Shown here piece by piece: positions 9,294 to 18,848 of a stretch of DNA of 64,000 nucleotides; the first letter of the stretch is position 1, and the number at the start of each line of letters is the position of its first letter. The stretch lies in the NCBI GenBank assembly GCA_013306675.1, contig JABLUY010000118.1:46608-110607 (forward strand). The letters run 5' to 3'. A program made the translations under genes and the position numbers. The notes under the pieces were generated by a model. That model was not told where the DNA came from. It did no database searches and saw only the letters and a program-made list of their open reading frames with translations. Source of the DNA: Thraustochytrium sp. TN22 (Eukaryota; Sar; Bigyra; Thraustochytrida; Thraustochytriidae).

Positions 9294-12200
9294 TCAAGCG
9301 CTTCCCCGTGAGGAGCTCGATCTCGAACTGGAGCGCAGGCGGGAGGCTCGCGCCAGTGCGCGACGGAGCCTGGGCGGCAGCTCGTCAGGCCCGAGCGGCA
9401 CGTTGGTAAAGTCGAGCCCGGTCACGATCCAGCGGTCGAGCAACTCTCTGAGGTCCCACGGACCGCGCTTGTCAACAAGGACTGGCTGGTCCATGGGCTC
9501 GCCGCTGAAGGCGCGCCAGCTTGTGCGGCGCGACACCGTCTCGGCCGGAAGCCCATCGTAGTCAATGGCGGCGGCCGTCTCGGCGCGCAGCTGGCGCTCC
9601 CACTCGGGCCAGGTGGCGAGCCATTCCTCAAACTGGGCGTCCGAGATGCCGAGCGCAGCGTCGCGAGCGGCGGCGATCTGGTCCGCAGTGACCGGCACGA
9701 AGGTGCGGTACAGCATGGCGCTCGAGGAGACCGGCAGGTCAAGCGCCTCCCGCAGCGAGATCTCGAACCGGAGGTAGACGCAGACGTCGTCGCGTATCGC
9801 GCCCGGGTGCGCAGCCGCGTGCTCGCGGACGATTTGCAGGCGCATGACGCGGCGCCCGAGCTCGCGCAGCGCCGCGCGGTCGCCACGCGCGCGGATGATG
9901 AGCGTCATCAGGTACATATCGTTGAGCGCCCAGATGGGCTTGTCGGAGCACGAGTCGATCGAGTCCGCAATGCGCGAAAGGAGCTCCTCGCGCACGCCCT
10001 CCGGGTCCTGCTCAATGATCTCGAGCAGCTCCACGACGCGCTGCGCCAGACCCTCGCGCAGGTCCGGCCGCCGGAACTCGGCACTGCGCTTGAGCAGCAA
10101 TAAGAATCCGAGGATCGTCGAGTGGTGGAAGACGTCCACCGCCTCGTGCAAGGCGAGCGACGGCTCGCGCCCCGCGCGCGCCTCCCAAAACGCCACAGCC
10201 TCCTCCAGCGTCGTAAAGTCCGGAGTGCGCGAGACCGCGTCGTCTATCGCATGAGCCAGGCTCAGGCCCGTCTGAAAGGCAGCGCAGCGCGCCTCGAGGA
10301 ATTCGAAGCTCAGGTCGCGGCCGATCGGCGACGCCTCATCCACCACGATGCTTGCGACGTTGCGGATCACCGCGTCCGGGAGCTCGTGCAGCGAGCTGCA
10401 GTTGCTCACCTCGATAAGACGCGACACGCGAGTCGACTCCGGCACCTCGGCGAGCTCCAGGTTGTCGCGCAGCGCCAAGAAGCCCGCGCGAAGGCGCTCT
10501 GAAAGCGTGGTGAGGCCGGCGCAGTCCGAGATCTCTGCCGTCTCGCGCACGCGCACGTGCTCCGGTAGCCTGCGCAGCGACGGCAGCTTGCGCAGAACCA
10601 GGTTGCCGCGCAGGTTGATCTGCTCGCACAGCGCGTCCAGGCTTGGGCAGGAGTCCACGGTGATGGAGTTGCGACACTGCAGCTGCTCTGGCAGCTCCAC
10701 GAGGTTCAGGCACTGCACGATGCAGACGTCGTTGGCGTGCAGCACGCGCGGCAACTGCAGCGTGCCGCAGCGGTCGATGCGCAGCTCACGCTTCACGCGC
10801 AGAGACCCGGTCAGCTCCAGCTGCGGGCATTGCGAGATCTGGCACGAGCCGAGATCCATGCTCGTGGGCAGCGAAGCCACGCCCGCGTCCCGAATGTACA
10901 AGTCCGGGTGGTGCCCGCTCGCCGTGAAGCGCTGTGGCAGTGCCTGCAGCTCGGCGCAGGCCACCACTACGGCCTTTTCGCGCGCGCACGCGCCGTCCTG
11001 CACCGTGTGCAGGGCCGGCAAGGCAACCAAGTAGAAGATGTCGACACGCACGCCGCGCGGCACCATCTGCACCGCGCAGTTCTTCATCTTGAAGAGCTCG
11101 CCCACCTGAAGGTCCTCGGGCAGCTCCTGCAGCGCCTCGCAGTCAGAGAGCACGAGCTCTTCGAGCCGGAGCTGCGCCGGCAGCGTCGTCACGGCGCTGT
11201 CCCGCACGCACAGCCGGCCCGTCACGTGCGCATCGTGCAGGTGCTCAAGTCGCGGGCACGACTCGAGAATGAGCGTCTCCACGTGCAAGTCGGATGCGAA
11301 GCCGGCCAGCACGTGGCACCGTGAGAGAATCAGCGTCTCTTGCACCTGCACGTTCGCCACGCTCTCCAGCGCCTGGCACGCGCGTACCTCGAGATGCGAC
11401 ACTTGCACACCGTCGGGCAGCCGCCGCAGCCGCGGGAGGTCCTGTAGCACCAGCATGACGTGCACGCGCAGGTCTGCTGGCAGCGCCCGCACCTTGGGGC
11501 AGTTCGTCAGCACGAGCGTAGCAACTTCCAGCCCACTTGGCAGCGCCTCCAGCTCTGCGCAGTCCACCAGGTGCAGCCCGAGCATCTGCCACGGCTGCAC
11601 AACGGGCGCGGCGAAGTCGAGCGGGCCGGCCCACGTGCGAACGCTGAGCTGGCCGCGCCACGTCACGCCACAATCGCGGAGGCGCAGACCTCGGCCGCCA
11701 GCGTGCTGACCAAGGTGTGACCCGTCGATCGTCACCGTGTTGAGCACCTCGAGCGCGCCCTGGCTGCGCCCGAGTGCATCGTGGTTCACCCACTGCAGCA
11801 GTGCGCCGAGCACCGGCAGGTCCTGAGCGATCATCTTCATGCCGGCTGCCGTCAGGGAAAAGGCGTCCAGGTCCGTCGCGGTCCCGTGTAGGAGCGCCTC
11901 GCGGGCCCGCTCCACGCGGGCCTCAAGGGCGGCGCCCAGGATGAAGTTCACCACGCTCTCCGTGACGTGCGAGACATCGTTCCCGCGCTCGATCTGGATG
12001 CCCCGGAGCCCCGCGTTCTTCTGCAACAGGCCCACCACCGGCACGAGGTCCTCGCTGGACAGGCCGCAGTCGACGAGGCGCAGGTGCTGTAAGGTCCTGT
12101 GCGACGTGAGCGCGTCCAGCACGTTGGCGAGCACGGGCGCCATGGCCGGCGCGTACTCGACATAAAGTTTTAGCAGCGCGGCGCGGCGCATGGCATCGAC

Positions 12201-14537
12201 AAAGTCGATACGCGACGCAAAGGCCGCGGATTGCGGCGCGAGGTCCACCGGGCGGCCCGCGCTGGCGTCGAGGGCGACGCCGCCCTCGACGACGAGCACT
12301 TCGAGGCCGGGCATACGCGCACCCGCAGCGAGACCGGCCCACGGGAGCGCATTGGCCTCAATGGTACGAACGTGCAGCCTGCGCAGCGAGTCGGTGCCGG
12401 CCGCCGCGGGGAGGGCGAGGTCGAGCACGTCCGCGGCGCCGCTCAGCTCGAGGCTCTCGAGCGCACAGGCGCCACGCTCTAGCGCGGTGGCCAGGTGCTG
12501 CGCCTGCGCGCGCGAGCATAGAAAGAGGTCGAGGCGCAGCGGCTGCGTGGCGACGAGCGCCTGCACGAGCCTCTTTGAAGCTTCGGCGCGCTCCGCGGCC
12601 GCCAGTTTCTCCTGGCGCGCGCCTTGGCCGAGTCCGAGCCGGCGCAGCGACGCGTGCGAGGCGAGCACCTCGATGGCGTCCTGCGCCGCCTCCTCGGAGA
12701 TGCCATTGTTGCCCAGATCCAGCGTGTGCAGGGTGCGGTTGGCGTCCAGTCCAGCGCGCAGCGCAGACCAGCCCGTGTCCAGCGAGGTGCCCACTAGGCT
12801 AAGGTGCTGCAGGCGTTTGTTGTGCTCGAACATGCGTTGCAGAGGGACGGCGAGGCGCGACGAGAGGTTGCTTCGGGCCAGGTTGAGCGCGCGCAGGCTG
12901 GTGTTGGCCTGCAGCTTCTCCAGGAGGCGCTCGGCGATGGGCGCGGCAAGAGCGTTTAGCGCAAGGTTCAGGATGACCACCTTGGAGTCGGCGCCGGCCA
13001 GGTCGGTCCAGGCGAAGTCCACGTCCGGGTCGCCGGGCGAGGTCACGTGCAGGTTGATGCCCAGGACGTTGTCGCGCAGGTCGAGGAAGCGGACGGCAGG
13101 CCTACCGCGTAGAACCTGTGCGAGCTCGTTGGCGCCGAAGCCGGTGAGACAGTTCTCCGCCAGATTGAGCGCCGTGAGCGAGGGCAGCTCGTTGGCCGCC
13201 AGCTCGGCGCAAAGCACGTGGCAGCCGGTGTCGCCGAGCTGACTCTGCGAGATGTCCAGGTAGCGTACGGCCTGGAAAGCGCGGCACAGGTACGAGAGCA
13301 CGTGCGGGCGCTGCACGTTTCGAAGGCAGGTGAGCTGCGCGAGCACGAGCGAGCGCAAGACACGATTGGGCGCACGGCGCTCCACGAGGCGGCGCAGCGC
13401 GGTGCGCAGCAGGTTGTCCTTTTGGCTGGTGAGCCAGCTGCTGATGGGCCGCGACGGCCGATACGGCGCGAAGGCAAAGTTGGGCCCCAGATTGACCACG
13501 ACCGACGACACGCAGTGGCGCGCCGAGGCGACGGTGAGCGCCGGGACGATGCCCTTCCACAGGTTCATGTCCCGAAACGCAACGCCGAAGGGGGCCGCAT
13601 AGGACCCGTTGAGGCTGAAGCGGATCGATTTGCGGTCCAGGTCGACGTAGCAGCCGATCACGTCGCCGGTGCGGCAGCGGCGGCCAAAGTCCTCGGAGCG
13701 GTTGTCCGCCACGGCGCGGCCCTGCGCCGGGTCAAAGCCCCAGCTGTACAGGCTATCGCCGACGCCCACTCCGGCGCCCTTGCCCTCCTCGTACGAGGTG
13801 GCCACCCACCAGGTGTCGGTCCAGCCGATGCGGGCGGCCGCCCAGGACGTGTCGCTCCGCCAGCCCGTAAGCTCTACCTCGTAGTAAAAGGACTGGCTGC
13901 CGGTGCGCAGCGTGGCCATCTCCTTGAGCGCCACGGTGGTGTAGGAGCCGTGGAAGTCAATCTGCGTGCGGCCAGGCCCGCGGGGTGACATCTCGGCGCG
14001 GCCCGAGAGCGCGCGGAAGGGCGCGGTCCCAGACGCCTCGTAGGCGCCTGCCAGGTTGAGCCCGTCCAAGTGGCCACCGCGGTGCGCGTCCGAAAGCAGG
14101 TCGGCGAAGGCGCCGACGCCCTCCAGGCGCGCGCCTTCCAGACTCAGGACGTGCGGTCCGCGGCCGGCGCGCAGCGTACGGGACAGCTGGGCAGCCAGCT
14201 TTACGGGCACGGTGCAGCGCGTCAGGTCGAGCGCCTCCAGCGACCGGTTCCTGCGCACCGCCGCCCACACGTCGCGGTCGCTCAGCACACGCGCCAGCAG
14301 GTCATCAGGGCCGAGGATGCTGCCGCCGTCGTCATTCAGTAGCGTCTCCAGGACATCCAGCCTCACGGTCGCGTCCTCCTCGCCCTCGTACTCTTCCGAC
14401 GTGCGGCTCGCGCGCGTGCCCTGCAGCGCGCGGTCGCCCAGCAGGCGCGCCATGCCCGCCAGCAGGCCATTCCCGGCCAGTGTCCTCCGCCGCACGCTCG
14501 CCACGCGGCTGCGCTGCCGCGACGCCTCGCCGCTCAT
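9294..14537 (-). CDS. LRR-SPRY-LRR protein with C-terminal NEL-type E3 ubiquitin ligase domain
   Basis: A 1,747-residue protein counted from the first true ATG (14537); the frame stays open to 14885 without another ATG. Order: Arg-rich N-terminus; LRR-like repeats (about 100-165); a SPRY/B30.2 domain (about 195-350, with GDVIGCYVDLDRKSIRFSLNG-type core); ribonuclease-inhibitor-like LRRs (about 350-910); short LPX-type repeats of the kind in IpaH/SspH effectors (about 980-1395, e.g. LEALPSGLEVATLVLTNCP); then a NEL-like domain (about 1400-1725). The NEL call rests on the catalytic CxD signature (Cys1530 and Asp1532 in DSCSDKPIWALND) and on downstream stretches such as GRRVMRLQIVREHA, CVYLRFEISLREAL and FEEWLATWPEWERQL, which match IpaH-family blocks in order. 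NEL ligases form a ubiquitin thioester on that Cys and are normally bacterial secreted effectors. An intracellular ubiquitin ligase with LRR/SPRY target binding is inferred. Confidence 0.85.
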   Translation of the reverse strand: MSGEASRQRSRVASVRRRTLAGNGLLAGMARLLGDRALQGTRASRTSEEYEGEEDATVRLDVLETLLNDDGGSILGPDDLLARVLSDRDVWAAVRRNRSLEALDLTRCTVPVKLAAQLSRTLRAGRGPHVLSLEGARLEGVGAFADLLSDAHRGGHLDGLNLAGAYEASGTAPFRALSGRAEMSPRGPGRTQIDFHGSYTTVALKEMATLRTGSQSFYYEVELTGWRSDTSWAAARIGWTDTWWVATSYEEGKGAGVGVGDSLYSWGFDPAQGRAVADNRSEDFGRRCRTGDVIGCYVDLDRKSIRFSLNGSYAAPFGVAFRDMNLWKGIVPALTVASARHCVSSVVVNLGPNFAFAPYRPSRPISSWLTSQKDNLLRTALRRLVERRAPNRVLRSLVLAQLTCLRNVQRPHVLSYLCRAFQAVRYLDISQSQLGDTGCHVLCAELAANELPSLTALNLAENCLTGFGANELAQVLRGRPAVRFLDLRDNVLGINLHVTSPGDPDVDFAWTDLAGADSKVVILNLALNALAAPIAERLLEKLQANTSLRALNLARSNLSSRLAVPLQRMFEHNKRLQHLSLVGTSLDTGWSALRAGLDANRTLHTLDLGNNGISEEAAQDAIEVLASHASLRRLGLGQGARQEKLAAAERAEASKRLVQALVATQPLRLDLFLCSRAQAQHLATALERGACALESLELSGAADVLDLALPAAAGTDSLRRLHVRTIEANALPWAGLAAGARMPGLEVLVVEGGVALDASAGRPVDLAPQSAAFASRIDFVDAMRRAALLKLYVEYAPAMAPVLANVLDALTSHRTLQHLRLVDCGLSSEDLVPVVGLLQKNAGLRGIQIERGNDVSHVTESVVNFILGAALEARVERAREALLHGTATDLDAFSLTAAGMKMIAQDLPVLGALLQWVNHDALGRSQGALEVLNTVTIDGSHLGQHAGGRGLRLRDCGVTWRGQLSVRTWAGPLDFAAPVVQPWQMLGLHLVDCAELEALPSGLEVATLVLTNCPKVRALPADLRVHVMLVLQDLPRLRRLPDGVQVSHLEVRACQALESVANVQVQETLILSRCHVLAGFASDLHVETLILESCPRLEHLHDAHVTGRLCVRDSAVTTLPAQLRLEELVLSDCEALQELPEDLQVGELFKMKNCAVQMVPRGVRVDIFYLVALPALHTVQDGACAREKAVVVACAELQALPQRFTASGHHPDLYIRDAGVASLPTSMDLGSCQISQCPQLELTGSLRVKRELRIDRCGTLQLPRVLHANDVCIVQCLNLVELPEQLQCRNSITVDSCPSLDALCEQINLRGNLVLRKLPSLRRLPEHVRVRETAEISDCAGLTTLSERLRAGFLALRDNLELAEVPESTRVSRLIEVSNCSSLHELPDAVIRNVASIVVDEASPIGRDLSFEFLEARCAAFQTGLSLAHAIDDAVSRTPDFTTLEEAVAFWEARAGREPSLALHEAVDVFHHSTILGFLLLLKRSAEFRRPDLREGLAQRVVELLEIIEQDPEGVREELLSRIADSIDSCSDKPIWALNDMYLMTLIIRARGDRAALRELGRRVMRLQIVREHAAAHPGAIRDDVCVYLRFEISLREALDLPVSSSAMLYRTFVPVTADQIAAARDAALGISDAQFEEWLATWPEWERQLRAETAAAIDYDGLPAETVSRRTSWRAFSGEPMDQPVLVDKRGPWDLRELLDRWIVTGLDFTNVPLGPDELPPRLRRALARASRLRSSSRSSSSRGSA

Positions 14538-15044
14538 GCTCTCCGAGAGCGCCCGCGCTCGCGCCCGCGCCGCTGCTCCTGGCTCGACGGGCTCGTTGCT
14601 AGGGTACTGGTACCGCCCCAGGCGCTGGTCCTGCACGCGCTGCGCCTGCGCAGCGACGAGCGAGCTCGCGTCGAGCTGCAAGACCTCTTGAGTCGAGCGA
14701 GCGAGCAAGCGAGCGAGCGAACGCGAAAGCGCCACGAGGCGGGGGTTGCCGCCGCGCAGCCGCGCACGCAGCCGTCCCACCGCCACGCGCCACCACGCGG
14801 CTACGGGTCTGCCGGGTGGCCACGCGCCACTCGCGTGCTCGACAGAGCAACTCGCGGGGCGCGAGGGCGAGCCTGGGGCACTCACTCTCTGTCAGCATTG
14901 GCAAAACTCGATGGACCAAGCAAGTGGCACACAGAACGTCCAAGGACTCGAAAGCAGGTTCGGAGCTCGCCGTAGGGCCGGCCGATGTTAATTAAAAACA
15001 AATCCTGTCAGAGAACCCGAGGCCGCGGGCTCGGCGGGATCGTG
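14538..15044. other. Intergenic region or possible N-terminal extension
   Basis: Between two minus-strand genes. The NEL-protein frame stays open to 14885 but without an ATG, so part of this may be coding through an upstream exon or a non-ATG start. The rest (14886-15044) includes an AT-richer patch (TTAATTAAAAACAAAT near 14990) just beyond the 3' end of the next gene. Confidence 0.4.
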
Positions 15045-16217
15045 CTACGATGCTTGGTCGTGTCGCCGCTGCAGGATGAGCATGTGCTTGACGGCATCGT
15101 TGCGCTGCTGGCGGAGCTCCACGTTGTCGGCACTGAGCCTCTCATTGTCGGCCCGGAGCGCCTCGTTGTCGGTCTCGAGCTTGCGCATGCGCACTTTCAT
15201 CTTGGCGACCTCCTTCTCGAGAGTGCGAAGCTGGCCGCGCGCAAGAGACACCGCCTGCTTTGCATCGGTCTGGATGAAAGAGCGGCGCGTCATTGCAGTT
15301 TCGAGGTCACGGAGGTCACGTGACTTGCGTCGAAGGTCCTCCTCCGCAGCAGCAGCCTTTTGGAGCGCGAGAGCCACTTCCGCCTTCCTCTTCCGGCTCT
15401 CCATCTCCCGGGCGTGCTCTTGATCGCTTTTCGCAGCCCGAGCGGCGGAGAGCGGGCGCGCCCCGCTCGACTGGTGAACCGGCGAGGCAATCCCGCTCAT
15501 GAGCCTTCGCTCCGCACGTGAAGTCGGCATAGCGCTCTCTGCGTGCAGAACCCATCTGCTCGACTTCCACTCGGCTTGCTCCCCAGGCGGCGGCGGCGTC
15601 ATCATGTGGAGCGACGCCTTCACCTCTGTGATGGAGCTCTTCAGGACCCAGTCGCCTTTCTTCGTGTCGAAAGAAAAGGACTCCGGTCGAAAGTGGTGCC
15701 ACCGGAACCTGCATTTCGAGTTGAGCGACAGCTCGGCATTCGGGCGCAGCCGCGTGAAGATCTGGTCCCGCGCTTTCTGCCGGAGCTCGTCCGCCTTGCC
15801 GGTTTCCGAGAACTTCCTACGATAACGGTTGCCTCTCAACACCATGCTAGTGCGAAAGGGTCCATCCTTCTCCTGACACCACGCCATCTCGCACGAGCAC
15901 TTGGAGGCATCCGTCGACGGCGTCTTGGCAGATACTTGCTGCTTCTTGTTCTTGTTCTTGTTCTTGCTCTTGTTCTTGCTCTCGCTCTTCAAGTTCTCCT
16001 CCAACTCCGCAGACCCGGACTCGGACGCTGAGGCCATCGCCATCGCCTGCGCCTCGTCCTCCGGGTTGACCATGGGCGGGACCTCCAGGTCAACGACAAT
16101 TGGCGGGACCTCCAGGTCAACGACAATGGGCGGGACCTCCTGCTCAATAATGGGCGGGACCTCCTGCTCGACCATGGCCTCGAGATCCTCCACGAAGCTG
16201 CTCGCCGCGCCCGCCAT
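15045..16217 (-). CDS. Coiled-coil protein with possible THAP-like zinc finger
   Basis: A 390-residue protein I do not recognise as a whole. The N-terminus has four to five tandem EVPPI repeats (about 18-50; DNA units of roughly 30 bp), then an acidic and a Lys/Asn-rich stretch (about 75-95). Residues about 107-200 hold a Cys/His pattern (CSCEMAWC ... CRFRWHHFRPESF) resembling the C2CH THAP DNA-binding finger, where a Cys-x-x-His-Phe-x-Pro-x-x-Phe end is typical. The spacing is not canonical, so this is tentative. The C-terminal 120 residues form a strong coiled coil (heptads around LRTLEKEVAKMKVRMRKLE), possibly a dimerisation zipper. A chromatin or DNA-binding role is possible but unproven. 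It is divergent from the spliced membrane-protein gene. Confidence 0.7.
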   Translation of the reverse strand: MAGAASSFVEDLEAMVEQEVPPIIEQEVPPIVVDLEVPPIVVDLEVPPMVNPEDEAQAMAMASASESGSAELEENLKSESKNKSKNKNKNKKQQVSAKTPSTDASKCSCEMAWCQEKDGPFRTSMVLRGNRYRRKFSETGKADELRQKARDQIFTRLRPNAELSLNSKCRFRWHHFRPESFSFDTKKGDWVLKSSITEVKASLHMMTPPPPGEQAEWKSSRWVLHAESAMPTSRAERRLMSGIASPVHQSSGARPLSAARAAKSDQEHAREMESRKRKAEVALALQKAAAAEEDLRRKSRDLRDLETAMTRRSFIQTDAKQAVSLARGQLRTLEKEVAKMKVRMRKLETDNEALRADNERLSADNVELRQQRNDAVKHMLILQRRHDQAS

Positions 16218-16583
16218 CTCGAGCGCGGCGCGAGGGCAACCTAACGACCACGCTTATCCTGCGCCAGCCTCGCTCGCACCCGAGGCTGGCTGGCCGGAGC
16301 GCGCTCGCGGACTGCGAGGCCTTTGCCGCGGCTCGCCAGGCGGGCCTGGCGCCGCGAGGCCGGCACGCGCAGCTCGTACGCGCCGGGGTCCTGGAGGATT
16401 GACAGCTTGTTGACTGGGAGTGATGCTCTGCGGTACTCTGGTCGGGCCCAGGCCGAGCTAGCGGCGGCGGCCTATCGTTGCGGTTGGGCCCTTTCGGTGC
16501 ACGGCCGGTGATCATCGGCCAGCAGACCAAGCGCGAGGGCCTTCCGAGTCCTTCTCCGCGCGCGGGGCGGCGGCGGCGCCAGC
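16218..16583. other. Divergent promoter region
   Basis: 366 bp between two oppositely oriented start codons, expected to hold both promoters. It contains Ala/Arg-type GC-rich sequence and a TGATCATCGG near 16507. No gene is supported. Confidence 0.5.
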
Positions 16584-17524
16584 ATGGCCGGCCAGGGGCA
16601 GGTTCCCACGTCCCTGCGCGAGATGTCGGACGCCCTGTCCTCCGTGTCCATCCAGGACAAGTGGACCGCGGTCAAGGTACGTCGGGACGCTGAGACGATC
16701 GAGGCAGAGGGAGGACCGCAGTCGCAGCGGCGGCGGCGACGGCGGCCCCCTGCTGACGGCAGCGCGACGCGGGGAGCCCAGGTCGCTGGCCTCGTCGTCC
16801 CCTCGCTTGCCTGCTCGCTGCCTCGCTTGATGGACGGCTTGCGGGGCGACTCGAGGGATTGGCGTTGCGGCTCAAGGACGACAGCAAGATCGGGGACTAA
16901 CAGACAGGGTGGTCGGTGACTCTCCGCCACGCGTGCGGTGCGTAGCTGGTGCTGCTCTTCAACGCGGTCATCGGCTTCGGCTTCTTCGTGGGCTCTTTGT
17001 TTGTAGACTCCAAATGGGGCGGCGGCGCATCGTTCCAAGCTGTCTTCACTGCCGTGGTGCACGAAGTATACACGCTCTACGTGCTGGGTATGGTCAACAA
17101 GCAGGACGTGCGCCATGCAGACTTCCTGGGCGGCATCAACGTGATGATGAACGTGCTGCTGCTCGAGACGGCCTCGCTCTGGGGCGATTTGGCCGGCGGT
17201 ATCAAGCTCGACTACGGGCCCATCTGCATTGTGGATGCCTCTTCGTCGGAGCGCTTCATCGCGGTGCTCTCCACCCTGCTCTTTGTCGTCCACATCCTCC
17301 TCTCGGCGCTCGTCGTCTTTTGGAGAGACGACCTGCTGCAGCTCCAGCACAACTACGCCTATTCGCAGCAGAGCCATCCCACGGACTACTCGCGTGGCAG
17401 CCCGGTCACCGGGTCATCCACCACCTCGTCCATCATCCGTGGTTATCAGAGCGGGCCCAACTCGCCCCCGCCTCTCAAGCAGTTCGTCATCGACAACGAC
17501 GAGGACGCGGACGCCGAGCTGTGA
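16584..17524 (+). CDS. Four-TM membrane protein, spliced
   Basis: Two exons join to give 223 residues: 16584-16676 (31 codons, MAGQGQVPTSLREMSDALSS onward) and 16946-17524. The intron starts GTACGT and ends TAG, in phase 0. Exon 2 opens straight into a hydrophobic segment (LVLLFNAVIGFGFFVGSLFV). Further membrane helices follow around HEVYTLYVLGMV, GGINVMMNVLLLETASLWG and FIAVLSTLLFVVHILLSALVVFW, then a hydrophilic Ser/Pro-rich and acidic tail. The join is supported by the exact frame and by exon 2 lacking an ATG before its first helix. I do not recognise the family. Confidence 0.75.
16677..16945 (+). other. Intron (269 bp, phase 0)
   Basis: Donor GTACGT at 16677 and acceptor TAG ending at 16945. 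It joins codon 31 to CTG at 16946 without changing frame. The same GTACGT donor recurs in the LRR gene near 51.4 kb. Confidence 0.75.
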
Positions 17525-17998
17525 CGAGTGAGCGAGCAGAGCAGGTGGTAACATAAGCAGCAACAGCATGTCTTCTTGTCTTCTGTCCAAAGCTCAACCT
17601 TGAAGAGAGGTGGTACCAAGTAAACGTTACCGAGAGCTTCTCCTTGAATCACGCCGCGCATGCCAGCCTGAGTCAAATCCTCCGAGGCAGGCATGAGCGG
17701 GGGACTCGGAGCTGGCGCAGTTTGTCGCACCTGGTTTGTTTGTTTTGTTTTGTGTGATCCGGCGCCGTGCGTGCACGATGACGGCGAAACGGTTTTCCGA
17801 ACCCCAAGCGGCGACCACGACAACTGATGAAGGGCAGTCACAGCACTGCGCTGCGCTGCGCTGCAGTGCAATCCCAGCATTGGTCAGAACGTGCCACACG
17901 CAGCGCATGCCTCCTGCAGTGGCCTGCGACAGGCGGCAGGCGGCAGGCGGCAGGCGGCCGGGCTCTGCGCGAGCCCACGCGTGAAGGATTGCGGCGCG
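17525..17998. other. Intergenic region, no supported gene
   Basis: 474 bp between same-strand genes. It ends in tandem GGCAGGC units (about 17930-17960) shortly before the next ATG, like other leaders in this window. Confidence 0.5.
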
Positions 17999-18424
17999 AT
18001 GGACGAGGGCTTGCGCGAGATGGAGACGGGCATCAAGCTCCTGGACCTAGTCGCGCGACAGAACCAGGCCCGCAAGCGCGAGGCGGCCCGCCGTGCGGCC
18101 TGGACGCTGGAGATGCTGGACAAGACGCAGGCTGGGGTGGCTGAGGCCCTTGCGGGCGACCACGGAGAGCTCCCAGGAGCGAGCTCCCAGACTGAGCGCC
18201 CGTCCATGGTGCAGCTCCCGGTGCCGTTGCCCCTGACGGCGCTGGACGAGGCACTCTACGAAGAGAGGCAGCTGTGCGTGTCGGACGTCATGACGCGCAG
18301 GCAGATGCACGTGCAGCAGCAGACCCAAAAGACCTTGGTGCGGTTGCGCGAGCCCGCGCTGGGCCGGTCGCGGCGGCCGGATGACAGCGTGCCTGCGTGG
18401 GTTCGCGCACGACTCTCGTCATGA
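17999..18424 (+). CDS. Small hypothetical helical protein
   Basis: A 141-residue ORF from the ATG at 17999 (MDEGLREMETGIKLLDLVAR). The frame is open further up to 17891, but that part is Arg/Gln/Ala repeat encoded by GGCAGGC units and is likely leader. The N-terminal half is charged and probably alpha-helical (KREAARRAAWTLEMLDKTQ). The C-terminus is Arg-rich. No signal peptide or membrane segment. I recognise no family. It is kept as a gene because of the leader-type repeat before its start and its place between two real genes. Confidence 0.5.
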   Translation: MDEGLREMETGIKLLDLVARQNQARKREAARRAAWTLEMLDKTQAGVAEALAGDHGELPGASSQTERPSMVQLPVPLPLTALDEALYEERQLCVSDVMTRRQMHVQQQTQKTLVRLREPALGRSRRPDDSVPAWVRARLSS

Positions 18425-18848
18425 GACGTCTTCAGCTTTAGAAGAAAGGCAGAAAGATGCCGGAGAGGACCTCTCGTTGCCGCCGTGTACCATAACGTTA
18501 TGAACAAGAAGAGGAAGAAACGCTACGTTGAGATTGTGTGGTGTGGATGTTCTGACCGTGCTCGTGCGGGCGTGGAGACAAGACTACAAAGGGCGCAACT
18601 TGTCTCTTGGCGACCGGGTTGTTCTTTTTGTCACTGAGGAAAAGAGAATGAGAATGGGTTGATGAAGCGGGCTGCCAGCTGCTGCTCGTCCGGCACCGAT
18701 TGTGTCAATCAGAGTGCAGAGGCGGGCCGAAAAAAGGAGGGGGAAGCGCGATGGATCGGCGTGCGCGCGAACAAGAGGGCAACCGGGTTGGCGAAGACAG
18801 GGGAGAGAAAGCGCCTGATCATGACTGACTCTCGTTACCGCCGCCTCA
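18425..18848. other. Convergent intergenic region
   Basis: 424 bp shared 3' region of the small ORF and the VTC4-like gene. It is less GC-rich than the coding DNA and has no gene I can support. Confidence 0.6.

Noticed and set aside
14538-14885. Start of the NEL protein at 14885
   Set aside because: The codon at 14885 is GTG; no ATG is present before 14537. An upstream exon cannot be excluded.
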